64,000 bases of DNA from Alisma plantago-aquatica (taxonomy: Eukaryota; Streptophyta; Magnoliopsida; Alismatales; Alismataceae): positions 1,168,045,749 through 1,168,109,748 of the forward strand of contig OY856409.1 in assembly GCA_963693085.1 (NCBI GenBank), given 5' to 3'. Below are positions 36,653-47,189 of this stretch, one piece after another. Below the pieces are notes generated by a model. That model made no database searches. It was not told the DNA's origin and worked only from the letters and a program-made list of their open reading frames with translations. A program made the position numbers and the translations under genes. Position 1 is the first letter of the stretch, and each line of letters begins with the position of its first letter.

Positions 36653-38342
36653 AATCTACCTCATGTAACTTCTGAATTGGATATTCCTATCAGCCTACGC
36701 AAAGGGATTCAGTCTTGAACTCAACATCCCATTGGAAATTTCTGTTCTAATGCTAACGTAGGATTTTTTTTGCCAATTTCACTTCTGCTCTATTTGTTGT
36801 GTATATTCCTAAAACTGCTGGTCAGGCTCTTCAGCATCCTGCATGGCGTCAAGTTATGGAAACTGAAATGCAAGCTCTTAAAGATCGTTGTACATGGGAC
36901 TTGGTCGACGCACCTACTGATTGCTCACCTTTCGGCTGTCACTGGATCTTTACGGTCAAGAATCAACCAGAGGGCACCATTGAGCGGTTCAAAGCTTGCC
37001 TTGTAGCCAAAGGCTATACTTAGACATATGACGTTGATTATTTTGAGACTTTTTCGCTTGTTGCTCGCCTAAACTCTATTCGTGTGCTTATTTCTCTACC
37101 CGTAAATTTTGACTAGCCTTTATTCCAATTAGATGTGAAAATTCCTTTATATATGGAGATCTGCATGAAGAGGTTTACATGGAACAACCTCCTGGTTTTG
37201 TTATTAAGGGGAAGTCTTCAAAAGTATGCCGCCTGCGTAAGGCAATTTATGGCCTAAAACAGAGCCCCCGTGCCTGGTTTGATAAACTGAGTTCTATTCT
37301 TCAAAAGTTCAACTTCCGCAGATCTCAGTCTGACCATTCCTGTTTTTATCAAACAAACTCCATCTAGACTTGTTATCTTGATTGTTTATGTTAATGATAT
37401 CATTTTATCTGGCAGTGATCAAGCAGACATTCATGCCACGAAAGAATACTTAGAAAAACAATTTGTCACCAAAGATCTGGGCAAATTAAGATATTTTCTA
37501 GGCATTGAAGTTGCTCGCTCATCCTCATGTGTTTGCTTATCACAACGAAAATATATTCAGGATCTCTTGTCTAAAATAGGACTGCTTGGGGCCAAACCTG
37601 CTGCTACTCCCTTAGACCCCAATACAAACTGGGATGATGATAGCTCTCTTCCATACCCAGACCATCAACAATATCAAAGAATGGTAGGGAAACTTATATA
37701 TCTTACTGTTACCAGGTATATAATACTTTTGTAGTGGGTCTAGTCAGTAGATATCTAGATAAACCCAGACAGTGTCACTGGGATGCTGAATGTCACATTC
37801 TAAAGTATATGAAGAGTTCTCCAGGGAAAGGCTTGTTTTATAGACGACATAGGTATTGTCAACTTATAGGCTGCTCTGACTCTGATTATGCTAGAAGTAA
37901 GATAGATCGCAAATCTACATCTGGCTACTGCAGTTTTGTAGGTGGCAACCTCGTTACTTGGAGGAGCAAGAATCAAACTGTTGCTGCCCGATCTAGTGCT
38001 GAAATTGAGTATAGAGCAATGGCTCATACTACTTGTAAACTCTTATGGGTCTGTGGACTTCTGAAGGAATTTGGGATTTCTGATTCTACACTTATTCCCA
38101 TGTATTGTGATAACAAAGCAACTATACTCATTGCTAGCAATCCTACTTTTCACGAGCGCACCAAACACATTGGAGTAGATTGCCACTTTGTAAGAGAAGC
38201 TGTCTTCTCTGGCAAAATCTCCACTCCATATACACGTACTTCTGATCAAGTTGTAAACATCTTCACCAAACTTCTTCCGAAGACCAGATTTTCTACCATG
38301 GTGGGCAAGCTGGGCATGATTGATATCTATGCTCCAGCTTGA
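36653..38342 (+). pseudogene. Copia E reverse transcriptase and RNase H
   Basis: Starts with AGQALQHPAWRQVMETEM and GCHWIFTVKNQPEGTIERF, a stop at 37021, then after a shift EEVYMEQPPGFVIKGKS and AIYGLKQSPRAWFDKL. The catalytic box reads YVNDIILSG (near 37387): the first Asp of YVDD is Asn. RNase H (37735-38342) is nearly intact: CHWDAECHILKYMKS, DSDYARSKIDRKSTSGYC, AEIEYRAMAH, MYCDNKAT and HIGVDCHFVREA, ending IDIYAPA. Confidence 0.9.
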
Positions 38343-38349
38343 GGGGGAG
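38341..38349 (+). promoter_or_regulatory. Polypurine tract of copia E
   Basis: GAGGGGGAG at the end of pol. Unlike in copias C and G it is 42 bp away from the 3' LTR start. Confidence 0.8.
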
Positions 38350-38391
38350 TATTAGTATATATATTTTCCTGGCCTTTTAATTTGCTATGTG

Positions 38392-38542
38392 TGTTATGGG
38401 CTTTCGACTTATCTTGTCTGTTAGCCTTTCTATTATCCCATATTGCTCATTCCTATTTTATGTTTAATTCTCTTGTCCTATAAAAGAGAGAGCACTGTAC
38501 TTGTTTTAGACACATCAAATAAACATCTTTTATTATTTTAGA
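38392..38542 (+). repeat. 3' LTR of copia E
   Basis: 151 bp, begins TGTTATGGGCTTTCG, ends TTTTAGA, followed by GAAGG. Keeps the TATA-like CTATAAAAG that the 5' copy has lost. Confidence 0.93.
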
Positions 38543-38547
38543 GAAGG

Positions 38548-39600
38548 AATTGGGACAACGGTTTCATCCAGGATTGGTTTGACGAAGTTACTTGCGAGCT
38601 TATCAAGACCATGCCACCACCGTGTAGGAAGATTGGGCCAGATGACATCATCTACTTGAAGGACCCTTGAGAAAACTTCTCCTCCAAGAGAGTATACCAC
38701 AAACTTCGTAAACAAATTCGACAAGGACCAAATGGGTCGATGGGGGCTGATATGAAAACTTAAGGTTCCCCAGAGAATCAAGACTACTCTGTGGCTTGTT
38801 ATGCATGGTAACCTGATGACCAACTTCATCCGCGCAAACAAAGGGTTCACTGTAAATGACCACCGCCCAAGATGTGGCTCAGAGGGGGAGACTCTATGAC
38901 ACACCCTACGTGGAGGCAAGGAAATCCACTCAGTCTGGAGGCTTATCCAACAGAAGACATGAGTTGAGGTAATTAGCACACAACCATGCCAGACATGGGT
39001 TACATTAAACTTGAAGAACAAGAACACAAACAAGGAATGCCTATCTGGTTTGCCACTACAATGTGGAAATTATGGTCATTTTGATGCCAACTTGTGTTCC
39101 AAGATGTCAAAAGGACACCGAAAGGCATATTCAGTGTTATTAAACAAGAAGTCTCCTCCTGTCTCGCTGCCTTCAACCAGAAAGAAGACCAAACAGGAAG
39201 GAAGCACGCTATTCTAGATGCGATATCCCTTGGGTTCATCGTGAGAAACTAGGAAGGCCACTGGCTAAGTGGAGGCTGCAACAAGGAGAAGGGCACTGAC
39301 ATTATTGCTGTTGAACTAAGGGCGATCCTTGTAGGGGTTCAGGAATGCATTGGCAGATATAGGAAGGTACTCTTATCCATGGATTGTGAACTAGCTTTTA
39401 AGATGATCTCTAAGAAGATGGATATCCCGGCCAAATATAAACTGTGGTGTAAGCTTATAGAAAAGAACATCTCTAACTCCGATGCATTTAATTTTCAGTT
39501 CAATTGAAGAGATTGTAATAAGGCTGCCCATGCAATTGCCAAATGGGCAATGACCTTCGAGGGTAACATATCTAGATGGGAGCAATGATCAGAGTACATA
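38548..39600 (+). pseudogene. LINE-1 zf-RVT and RNase H-like domain, part 2
   Basis: SSKRVYHKLRKQIR near 38680 and a Cys-containing stretch near 38870 (RCGSEGETL) fit the zf-RVT region. RNase H-like motifs follow at 39232-39550: VRN.EGHWLSGGC, then AVELRAILVGVQECI, MDCELAFKM and finally RDCNKAAHAIAKWA, giving the expected spaced Glu, Asp and Asn/His residues. Interrupted by stops. Ends before the A-tract at 39707. Confidence 0.75.
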
Positions 39601-40034
39601 GCCAACCTGGTTGGAGATGAAGCTACATTGCACCACTGTAATACTAGTAACCTCGATTTGTCTGAAATGGGAGTACAAGATGAATAATATATCTCCCATG
39701 GTTTCCAAAAAAAAAAGAAGGGTGAATTGTAAGTCTGAATCAGGTTGACTTAGGTGATTTTACGGCTGTCCTAGATTCATTTCGGTTTGATTTAGGTCAA
39801 ATGAGGTCCGACCCATAGTCACAATACCCTTTAAAAAAACGCGTTTAAAACGTGTATTATTCACCTGCCGTATGTGACAGCCGTTTTTAACTCCAAACCG
39901 AATAAAACGTATTACGCGTCATATTGCGTTTTAAACTCGTTCAATACGGTTTTTTATTCCATTTTTTACAGTTATGTACGTCTGCTTCATACTTGGTTTT
40001 TCCAAGTCCATTTTTATTTGCAGCAGGGTTCCAC

Positions 40035-40730
40035 ATATGCTTCATTCTCCCCATTTTCTTCCCAATTTGTACCTGCTGCCTGCTGCTCCCATTCTTCCCC
40101 TTCTTCCTTCACCATCCACTCTTCCTCTCTAATTTTCCCCTGCTTGCTCCTATTCTTCCCCTTCTTCCCGTTCTTCCTCCTTCGCCATCCCCTCTTCCTC
40201 CCCATTTTTTCCTCCTCCAGTGTCCACTCTTCCTCCCCCATTTCTTCCTGCTGCAGCACCTTCGACCTCTTCCTATTCTTCCTCCTCCATCGTCCCCTCT
40301 TCCTCCCATTGTTTTTCCTCTTCCTGCTGCTTGTTGCTTCTACTTCCATGTTCCACCTTGTCTTCCTCCTCTCTTCTCCTTCCTCCTCTCTTCTTTATCA
40401 TCCTCCTACTTCCTGTTTTTCTTTTCCTCCTTCCTCTCTTTTTACCCCAATTTTCCTATTGCTATGCTTTCTTCTACTTCTTCCCTATTAGACACTTAGA
40501 CATCTATTTCCCCTTTATATTATATCATCCTCCTATTATCCATTGTCTTCTATATCCTCCTCCTTCCTCTCTGATTTCACCCCTTTCTTTTGTTTCCACA
40601 TCCTCCCAACATCCTCATTCCCGTTCCTCCCATTTCTCCTTCAACTTCATCCCCTTCATCCACCATCTAACATCCTCATTCCCTATTTCCCCCTTACCTT
40701 TTGTTTTCTATTTTCATTCTTTTTTAGCTC
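40035..40730. repeat. Long pyrimidine-rich (CTTCCTCC)n-like tract
   Basis: About 700 bp of nearly strand-pure C/T sequence. It produces long but meaningless open frames of Leu/Ser/Phe/Pro (up to 205 codons) on one strand and Glu/Arg/Lys/Gly on the other. Purine-rich counterparts flank the related elements near 60840-60890 and 61410-61680. Confidence 0.8.
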
Positions 40731-41031
40731 AAGGAAACTGGGATCACTGGATGTGTGAATGTGACACAAGTCGCACAACATTCAAGCTCAAAAAGGGTGA
40801 TAAACTTGTCAGCCCCCACAACACCCACTGATCACGTAACCCTTCTTCCTGCTTTTATTCTTTTTCGTATTTGCAATCAATTATCAATCCATCGAGTGTT
40901 TTTTCTGAAATCTATATACATTTATGTATCAGTCAATTTTTCAATATTTGGGTAACCGATATAATGTGTAGTCATCAATTCAATCATTATATATGTGTGT
41001 ATATACATGTGTATATATATATGAAACACGG

Positions 41032-41065
<34 letters not shown>

Positions 41066-41097
41066 ATATATATATGTATATATATGTATGTATATAT

Positions 41098-41495
41098 AGA
41101 GTCAGGCTAGAATACACTCGAGTGTACGGATCACACAAATACACTCAAGTGTGTTTGCATATCAAGACTAGTTTTTGCAAAATGTGAACTGTTGATCTTC
41201 ACCGTCATACTATAACTAGGCTACATACAAATTTTGAGCCCATTTGGATGAGTGTAAGTCACTCATCCAAGGGCAACAAAATCAACGCGCGAAACTAATT
41301 TGAAATGCATAATTTTTGCGGTCTTCATAACATGAGCTATACATATCCAAATGTGCTCAAATTTTGCGTATGAGTTGTTCACGAGATGTTTAAGAAGATC
41401 AACGGATTAGATTTTCAAAAAAAATATTGCATCATGAAAAACTACTTGAGTGTATTCCGCTCCGGATACACTCGAGTGTATTCTAGCCTGACTCT
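41098..41495 (+). mobile_element. AGTCAGGCTAG MITE copy 1 (arbitrary + orientation)
   Basis: 398 bp with ends AGAGTCAGGCTAGAATACAC and its reverse complement. Inside each end is the palindrome ACACTCGAGTGT. Flanked by (TA)n on both sides. The interior includes ATTTTGAGCCCATTTGGATG and AAATGCATAATTTTTGCGGTC, shared by all six copies. No coding sequence and no separate TSD beyond TA. Confidence 0.9.
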
Positions 41496-41543
41496 AGATA
41501 TATATATATGTGTGTGTATGTATGTATGTATGTATGTATGTAT

Positions 41544-41936
41544 AGAGTCAGGCTAGAATACACTCGAGTGTACAGATCACACGAATACACTCAAGTGTGT
41601 TTGCATATCAAGACTATTTTTTACAAAATGTAAACCATTGATCTTCACCGTCTTACTATAACTAGGCTACATACAAATTTTGAGCCCATTTGGATGAGTG
41701 CAAGTCACTCATCCAAGGGTAACAAAATCGACGCGCGAAACTAGTTTGAAATGCATAATTTTTGCAGTCATTATAACATGACCTATAAATGTCCAAATGT
41801 GCTCAAATTTTGCGTATGAGCTATTCACAAGATGTTTAAGAAGATCAACAGATTAGATTTAAAAAAAAATATTACATCATGGAAAACTACTTGAGTGTAT
41901 TCTGCTCCGAATACACTCGAGTGTATTCTAGCCTGA

Positions 41937-41940
<4 letters not shown>
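41544..41940 (+). mobile_element. AGTCAGGCTAG MITE copy 2 (+)
   Basis: 397 bp, same orientation as copy 1 and 48 bp downstream of it, separated by TATG/TA microsatellite. The right end continues into (CT)n then (TA)n at 41941-41968. Confidence 0.9.
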
Positions 41941-41969
<29 letters not shown>

Positions 41970-42018
41970 CATATACACATCCATTTTTTTCCTGACTTTT
42001 TCCCGAATAGTTGATCGT

Positions 42019-43138
42019 CTATGAAGCACGGATACTCCAAAACAGATGCCGTACCCGTATCCGATACGTATCGGATACCAATGCTCCGTGGATACTCCTG
42101 GATACGTATCAGATACTCCTAATCCGTATCCATCCGTATCCAGTCAGTAAAAATTAGAAAAAAATAATTTGGGCATGACATTGGTTAATTAGCATTTGAC
42201 ACCAGCTCATGTCTCAACCCTCTCTATTAAGTAGTAGCTTGCAACAATGTTGTCATAGTTGCTTCCTTGAAGTAGTTCAAGGTTAGTCACCATTCCTCTT
42301 GCTAAATGCCAATCTTCCTTCTCTTTATTGTTTGTACCTCGTCTGTTTTTTTGGATTTCACTTTTTAAAGAACTTCCAAGCATCGATACTCCAAAATAGG
42401 TGTCCTACCAGTGCTGAATGCATATTTGATAAAAATACTCCCTAGATACTCTCTAATACATACCAAATACTTCTTAAGCCGTATTCCTTTTTTTATTAGC
42501 AGGATATGACCTCAATGCAGCTAGGATACAACCAACCCATTTAGCATCCAAGAGAGCACCCCACTCGTGTGATCCCTCAAAATCCTAAAACCATTTGACT
42601 TCCAACTCTAGACTCCCCCTATTGTATTGTGATTTGAGAATGAAATTGGTATTTCCTGTCAAAATTTTAAAATAAACATTTGACAAATTGTTGTATCCAT
42701 GTACTTGTATCTTATATTTTTGAAAATTGGCATATCCCCGTACCGTACCCGTATCCATTTCTGTATCTATATATGTGCTTCATAGTAGCTAGCGACACAT
42801 GAAAGAAGATAGTTTGGTATCACAGATGACACAACTCACTTTACAACACAACATTACATGGTACATGAAATGAATAAGCTTTAGTATATGATATTATCAT
42901 ATCTTTTTGTAACTTCTGTCTTTATTTTCTTTAGAAATATTGTGATTTTTGAATGAAATTTGATTGTCTTCATCTATTTTTAAAATAAGTATATTGTTTA
43001 TTTTTAAAATATTAAAAAAAACATTAAAAAATTGTCGTATCCATGACGTACCCGTATCCTATATTTTAAAAAATTGCTGTATCCCCGTATCCGTACCTGT
43101 ACCCGTATCAGATACGTATCCGTATCCGTGCTTCCTAG
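42019..43138. mobile_element. GAAGCACGGATAC-type element, 1.1 kb, with an internal second set of ends
   Basis: Ends CTATGAAGCACGGATACTCC and, reversed, CTAGGAAGCACGGATACGG. Octamers TTGATCGT (42011-42018) and TTCACCGT (43139-43146) agree at six of eight. Both ends are rich in CGTATCC/GGATACG. A second pair of similar ends lies inside at about 42373 (CCAAGCATCGATACTCC) and 42785 (GTGCTTCATAG), either a nested relative or a duplicated end. No coding sequence. Confidence 0.6.
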
Positions 43139-43242
43139 TTCACCGTACTTTAATATGATTTTTCCGCATAATTCCCGAATTCCAATTTTTTCAGCTTGAC
43201 TGTACATGTCCTGAATACCAAATTTGTAACTATAGTCTGACC

Positions 43243-44181
43243 TTGTCAAATTTGGTTTGATTTAGGTCAAACTAGCGCAAGCTAGATCAAAATAATGTCA
43301 TGTTAGGTCAAATCAGTCTATTTAGACTAAATTAGCTTAAATCAGGGCAAGCTGAAGTCTATAATAACTTGAATTAGGCCTAGTTAATATCAAATCATGG
43401 CAAAGTCAGGTTAAGTCTTGTTAGGTGCATGTAGATAAACTTAGGATTTCATTGAGTTTAGATACAACCACCATATAGAGACTTAGTTATATATACACAT
43501 CAAGCTATATATATTTATTTTATTTATCTAAATATATAAAACAAATAAAAAAACCCTAGGCTGCCTAGACGCTCTCAGTCCCGGAGGTTGTTGCCTACCA
43601 TCCACCTAGAATAGTAACCATAGTTTGGATCATAGTGACATTTGATCCTCATTAATAAATTTGGTCGGGTTACGCACACGCACACGCACACACACAAAAC
43701 AAAATAAAAACCTTTTACATTTTGCCAAAATATTCGTCTGCCAAACACTCATGTAAAATCATGTGACTCATGTTATCTTGTGATTCTTGGTCAATGTGTG
43801 TTACTATTAGACAGGTGAAGTTCTTGGATTGAAGCAAATGGATATCATCAATAAATATAATTGTGATTATCATGGGTATTAAAAGATGCGGCCCAAGGCA
43901 TGATGAAAAGACACAAGTTGTTGAGGTGGTAAAGAAGCATAAGCCTCTGATCAAAGGAAACAAGAGGGAAGGTGGGGCTTGCTGACGGCAGTAGCAGCAA
44001 CCATTACGCCTCTTTATTGTAGTGACGACGATAGTAGCCATATCTCTTTGTGGCAACATTGGCTGCTGGTGCTGCCTGTTGGTGTGGGCTGTCTCTTATT
44101 TTGAAAATGTTAGGGCTTTGTTTTAATAAATGGGCGACCAAAACCTGAGCCAGAATAATTGATTCAGGCTCCAGTTTGTTT

Positions 44182-44248
<67 letters not shown>
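43243..44248. other. Unassigned repeat-derived sequence with GGTCAAA motifs, then microsatellites
   Basis: Bases 43243-43440 repeat TTAGGTCAAA/GTCAAATT-type motifs at irregular spacing, like the bases just left of 39806, so both belong to the DNA into which the 3.4-kb element inserted. Bases 43550-43620 resemble an end of the CCTAGGCG hAT-like family (reversed CTATGGTTACTATTCTAGG). CA-rich runs lie at 43676-43696 and 44183-44228. A 114-codon minus frame (43715-44059) has no recognisable domain. Confidence 0.45.
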
Positions 44249-44496
44249 GGGTATATATTCACTGCCCGTGCGGGTAACTAACTTTTGTTACCCTTGAATC
44301 TGTTTTGTAATAGGAAGGCACATAATTGTAATGAGACGACTAAAATTGTAAAACAAAGACTCGTTTTGTAAATACAACATCAAATTTTTATTCTCCCTCT
44401 GAAAACAGTAAAAATGATATTTATGACAGTAGTTTACGTAGTATTACAAAACGAGCCTTTCTATTACAATTTTTGGTCATCTCATTGCTATATTTG
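44249..44496. mobile_element. Micron-like MITE, truncated, in a (CA)n(TA)n microsatellite
   Basis: Begins GGGTATATATTCACTGCC directly after (TA)n, then GTGCGGGTAACTAACTTTTG and GGAAGGCACATAATTGTAATG. It matches the reverse complement of 45250-45568 over nearly its whole length. Its right end is lost where a hAT-type fragment begins. Confidence 0.65.
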
Positions 44497-45249
44497 CACA
44501 AGGTGAGGCACCACACAAACTAATAGCATGTCAATAGAGTCAATAGACCATCCATTGTAAGTAAAGTTCAGTATTAATTCGTAGATGAAATAAAATAGCA
44601 TAAGTGTGGGCTTGCAGCTTCTTCAAGATGTAGGTATGCAGAAAATTCAGGCTGCATCTTGTTTATAACTAGTTGTGTTATATGAAGAATCAAGAAATGT
44701 CGCAGCATAAAAGACCGAAATAAAACAAGCATATTGGTGAACACTGCAGAATATATACCAGTTTTTATATATACAACCTTAATATCTACAAAATAATAAA
44801 CACATAAAGCTCTTTGATACATTTTGTATATAAACACTACACCACATCATCAGATGGTAAAACTCGCTAAGGGTGAGCCATAATTACGTTAGGAGAGAAC
44901 AACAACGAGGGCATTAACTATGTATAGCAGGTATTGGAAATGCTTTATTCTGAAAATGTTATTTCACGGGAAAGTACCATACAACAAAAGCAGTAGAATT
45001 TGCTATCACTATTATTTGAAAAAATATATATCACAGAATGTTTTACAGAATAACTTATGTAATGGAAATAGCAGAAACTGGTTAATTTTCCAAATGCTAT
45101 GGTAATATGCAATGCACCATTCACAAATTCAGAAAAGAGTACATATCTTATTTTATATCTGGAGGATTTTGTTACATGTTACATTACTTATTTTGGGAGC
45201 AAGGGTGAGGCACGTGCCTCACCTTACCCACATGTGGCTCCGCCACTGC
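44497..45249. mobile_element. hAT-like fragment of the 6721-9531 family
   Basis: The right end, reversed, is CAGTGGCGGAGCCACATG followed by GGTGAGGCACGTGCC, like the end at 6721. The left side begins with the inner part of an end (AAGGTGAGGCACC) but lacks the terminal bases, so it is truncated. It lies between two Micron-like copies in opposite orientation. Confidence 0.5.
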
Positions 45250-45568
45250 CCGTGTGGGTAACTAAGCTTAGTTACCCGTTCATCGGTTTTGTAACAGGGA
45301 GGCACATATTTGTAATGAGACAGCCAACGTCGTAATGAGATGACCAAAATTATAATAGAAAGGCTTGTTTTGTAATACTACGTAAACTGTTCATAAATAT
45401 CAGTTTTACTGTTTTCAGAGAGATAATAAAAATTTCACGTTATATTTATATTACGAGTCTTTTTGTTACAATTTTGGTCGTCTCATTGTAATTATGTGCC
45501 TTCCTATTACAAAACAGATCCACGGGTAACAAAAGTTAGTTACCCGCACGGGTAGTGAATAAATACCC
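45250..45568. mobile_element. Micron-like MITE, nearly complete
   Basis: Left CCCGTGTGGGTAACTAAG and right GTTACCCGCACGGGTAGTG are inverted. Next to the left end is the palindrome GTAACTAAGCTTAGTTAC. It ends ...AATACCC at a TATATATA run. The same family is at 24916, 44249 and 63810. Confidence 0.7.
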
Positions 45569-45729
45569 AATATATATACCCATATTGAAGTTTTAGGCTG
45601 ACTGTTAGATGCACAAAATGTATACTTTATAGTTGGGTAGGTAAAAGTGTGTGATCATGTGAGGGTAAATGAGTTAATGCTCTTCACAGCCATATGGTCG
45701 GATTTTGAAAACAAGCTCAAACTTTTTAG

Positions 45730-45990
45730 TTATATAAGTGCCTCATGCTCTTACTAAACATGCTTCTCACGGAATTGACACACAAAATATGAGACTGAGA
45801 CTCTTACTGGCCTTTGACCTACATTATAAATGGAATGTTCAACAACTGAATATTCACAATACCCCTCTTCATGGAACTTTGAAACAAACGATATACATGT
45901 ATCAGCCATGAGGGTTTATTGATCCTAGATACCCTATTCTTGCTTTCCAATCGGAGATGCCATTATATGCATGGTATAAAAGGCAGGCCT
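45730..45990 (+). pseudogene. Copia RT fragment of a different lineage
   Basis: The frame gives LALTFDLHYKWNVQQLNI-like sequence, then HNTPLHGTLKQTIYMYQP, a stop, GFIDPRYP and AWYKRQA. This is the copia RT stretch ...W.(V/I)QQLD(I/V)NAFLHG.L.E.(V/I)YM.QP.GF. It lacks the rest of RT. It is cut on the right by the hAT MITE at 46017, after which no copia sequence is clear. Confidence 0.65.
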
Positions 45991-46016
45991 CGAGGCGACC
46001 CCCGCTGTGTCTTGAG

Positions 46017-46691
46017 CATGGTAATAAATGTTCTCAACATGGGGCGAAATTTCGCCAATAATGTCTATGTCTACGGCTGGCGACGTCGAATCCACATAAA
46101 CATCCTTATTCCACAGTATCCTCGACATTTCGTCGAAGTTGTCGACATTTCCCCATATGTCGATGAAATTGACCCAAGTCCATTAAAAAATCCCACAATG
46201 TCCTTGACATCTGTTGAAGTCGTCGAAGTTGGCGACATTCTTCTGGTGTTTTGTGGAGTTTGTTGTGTGAGGGGGAAAAGTGTTGGAGCTTGAGGTAAGA
46301 TGATTTTGATGTTATTTTTTACTATTTTAAGCTAATATAATAGACTGACCCCCTCCCTGCTAAATCTACCATAGATTTACACCATTTTTATGTTGTTTGT
46401 TTAGTGTCACAGACTTTATATATGGAAGAACTCTGTAGTTCGGAGACAACTGTATGTAATCGTGTATTTATCTACATATGTAAACCTATATGGATGGCTA
46501 TATGTAAACATATATTGTGTTTTTTAGTTAGATTTGATGAAATCTGTCGATTTTCATCACAAAATGACTATTTTTAGCTTAATTTTTGTCGAAGTTGCGT
46601 CGAAGTTTGGTTGTAAAAATCCTCGACATTTCCACAAACTTCCATGTCCACACCTGTCGAAGTCGACTCGAAGTCAAAGTCCTGTTCCATG
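46017..46691. mobile_element. hAT MITE, 675 bp, of the same family as the 28122-33856 transposon
   Basis: Ends CATGGTAATAAATGTTC and, reversed, CATGGAACAGGACTTTGACT. Flanks GTCTTGAG (46009-46016) and GTCCTGAG (46692-46699) are an 8-bp duplication with one mismatch. Subterminal GTCGAAGTT/CTTCGAC repeats mirror those of the large hAT transposon. No coding sequence. It is a candidate non-autonomous derivative mobilised by that transposase type. Confidence 0.8.
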
Positions 46692-47048
46692 GTCCTGAGG
46701 CGTGTGCCTCAGCTTGCTCGAGCGAGGCTGATGCCTCAGATTTGCAAGGTGACAATAAAAGTGGTGAGGTGATGGCAAGGCACATGCCTCTCTGTGAAGG
46801 AGGAGGAACGGAGGTGGAGGGAAGGGGGAGGAATAGTAGGAAACTACCTCTGTAGGTTGCTGTGGTAATGTAGAACCTCCAGCTGTGTTGGCAGGTGCTT
46901 CTACAACTCCCACGGTTGCTAGGGGTTCTGCTGCTGCTCTGCATCTAGCTTCTACAGCTTCCAGTTGCCTCTTTTGTTGCAATAGCCACTTGTACTGTTG
47001 TGGCTGTTGATGAGGTCCTCGTACCCTTACAGTTACTGAAGTCCACAT
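46674..47048 (-). other. Gln-rich open frame of unknown origin
   Basis: A 124-codon minus frame contains HQQPQQYKWLLQQKRQLEAV and an Ala/Pro-rich stretch. The Gln-rich run resembles parts of retroelement gag proteins, but there is no diagnostic motif and its 3' end overlaps the MITE. It may be a decayed retrotransposon piece or chance. I assign no function. Confidence 0.25.
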
Positions 47049-47189
47049 TGATCACTACTATTGATGGCTGATGCCATTGTGGCTGCTTGTGCAACTATGG
47101 TTTGGGGTTTGGAGCAGCAACATGGATGTTGGTGGGCTTAAGTTGGGATTGGGTTCGCAAGGGATTTGATGGATGGAGGGGATAGTTAG

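Larger units (their letters stand above)
25922..38542 (+). mobile_element. Copia E: Ty1/copia retrotransposon with two nested insertions
   Basis: LTRs of 151 bp (25922-26072, 38392-38542) are bounded by a perfect GAAGG duplication (25917-25921, 38543-38547). The total is 12.6 kb, but only about 5.3 kb after removing the hAT at 28122-33856 and the solo LTR at 35057-36652. Gag, protease, integrase, RT, RNase H and a polypurine tract are all present and all broken. The LTRs differ at about 11 positions by eye (7%). Confidence 0.93.
25285..39716 (+). mobile_element. LINE-1 fragment, 5'-truncated, split by copia E
   Basis: LINE sequence occupies 25285-25921 and resumes at 38543; the two parts are joined through the GAAGG duplication of copia E. 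The order is RT C-terminal region, zinc-binding (zf-RVT) region, then an RNase H-like domain, the layout of plant L1-type LINEs with a 3' RNase H. The element ends in an A-tract at 39707-39716. The 5' end is missing, as is common for LINEs. About 1.8 kb in total remains. Confidence 0.8.
39814..43234. mobile_element. 3.4-kb element with CATAGTCACAA ends
   Basis: Left end CATAGTCACAATACCC and, reversed, right end TATAGTTACAAATTTGG. Flanks GTCCGACC (39806-39813) and GTCTGACC (43235-43242) are an 8-bp duplication with one mismatch. The right subterminal 100 bp closely matches that of the elements at 60896 and 61706 (AATTCGGGAATTATGCGG). Contents are a pyrimidine-rich tract, two microsatellite MITEs and a GAAGCACGG-type element. 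No transposase is recognised. The 8-bp duplication suggests the hAT superfamily. Confidence 0.65.

Noticed and set aside
39874..40831. Long overlapping frames (up to 205 codons) on both strands
   Set aside because: They come from a strand-pure pyrimidine tract; the peptides are low complexity and present in several frames at once.
43715..44059. 114-codon minus frame as a gene
   Set aside because: No recognisable domain, AT-rich repeat setting, and it runs towards a (CA)n tract; not supported.
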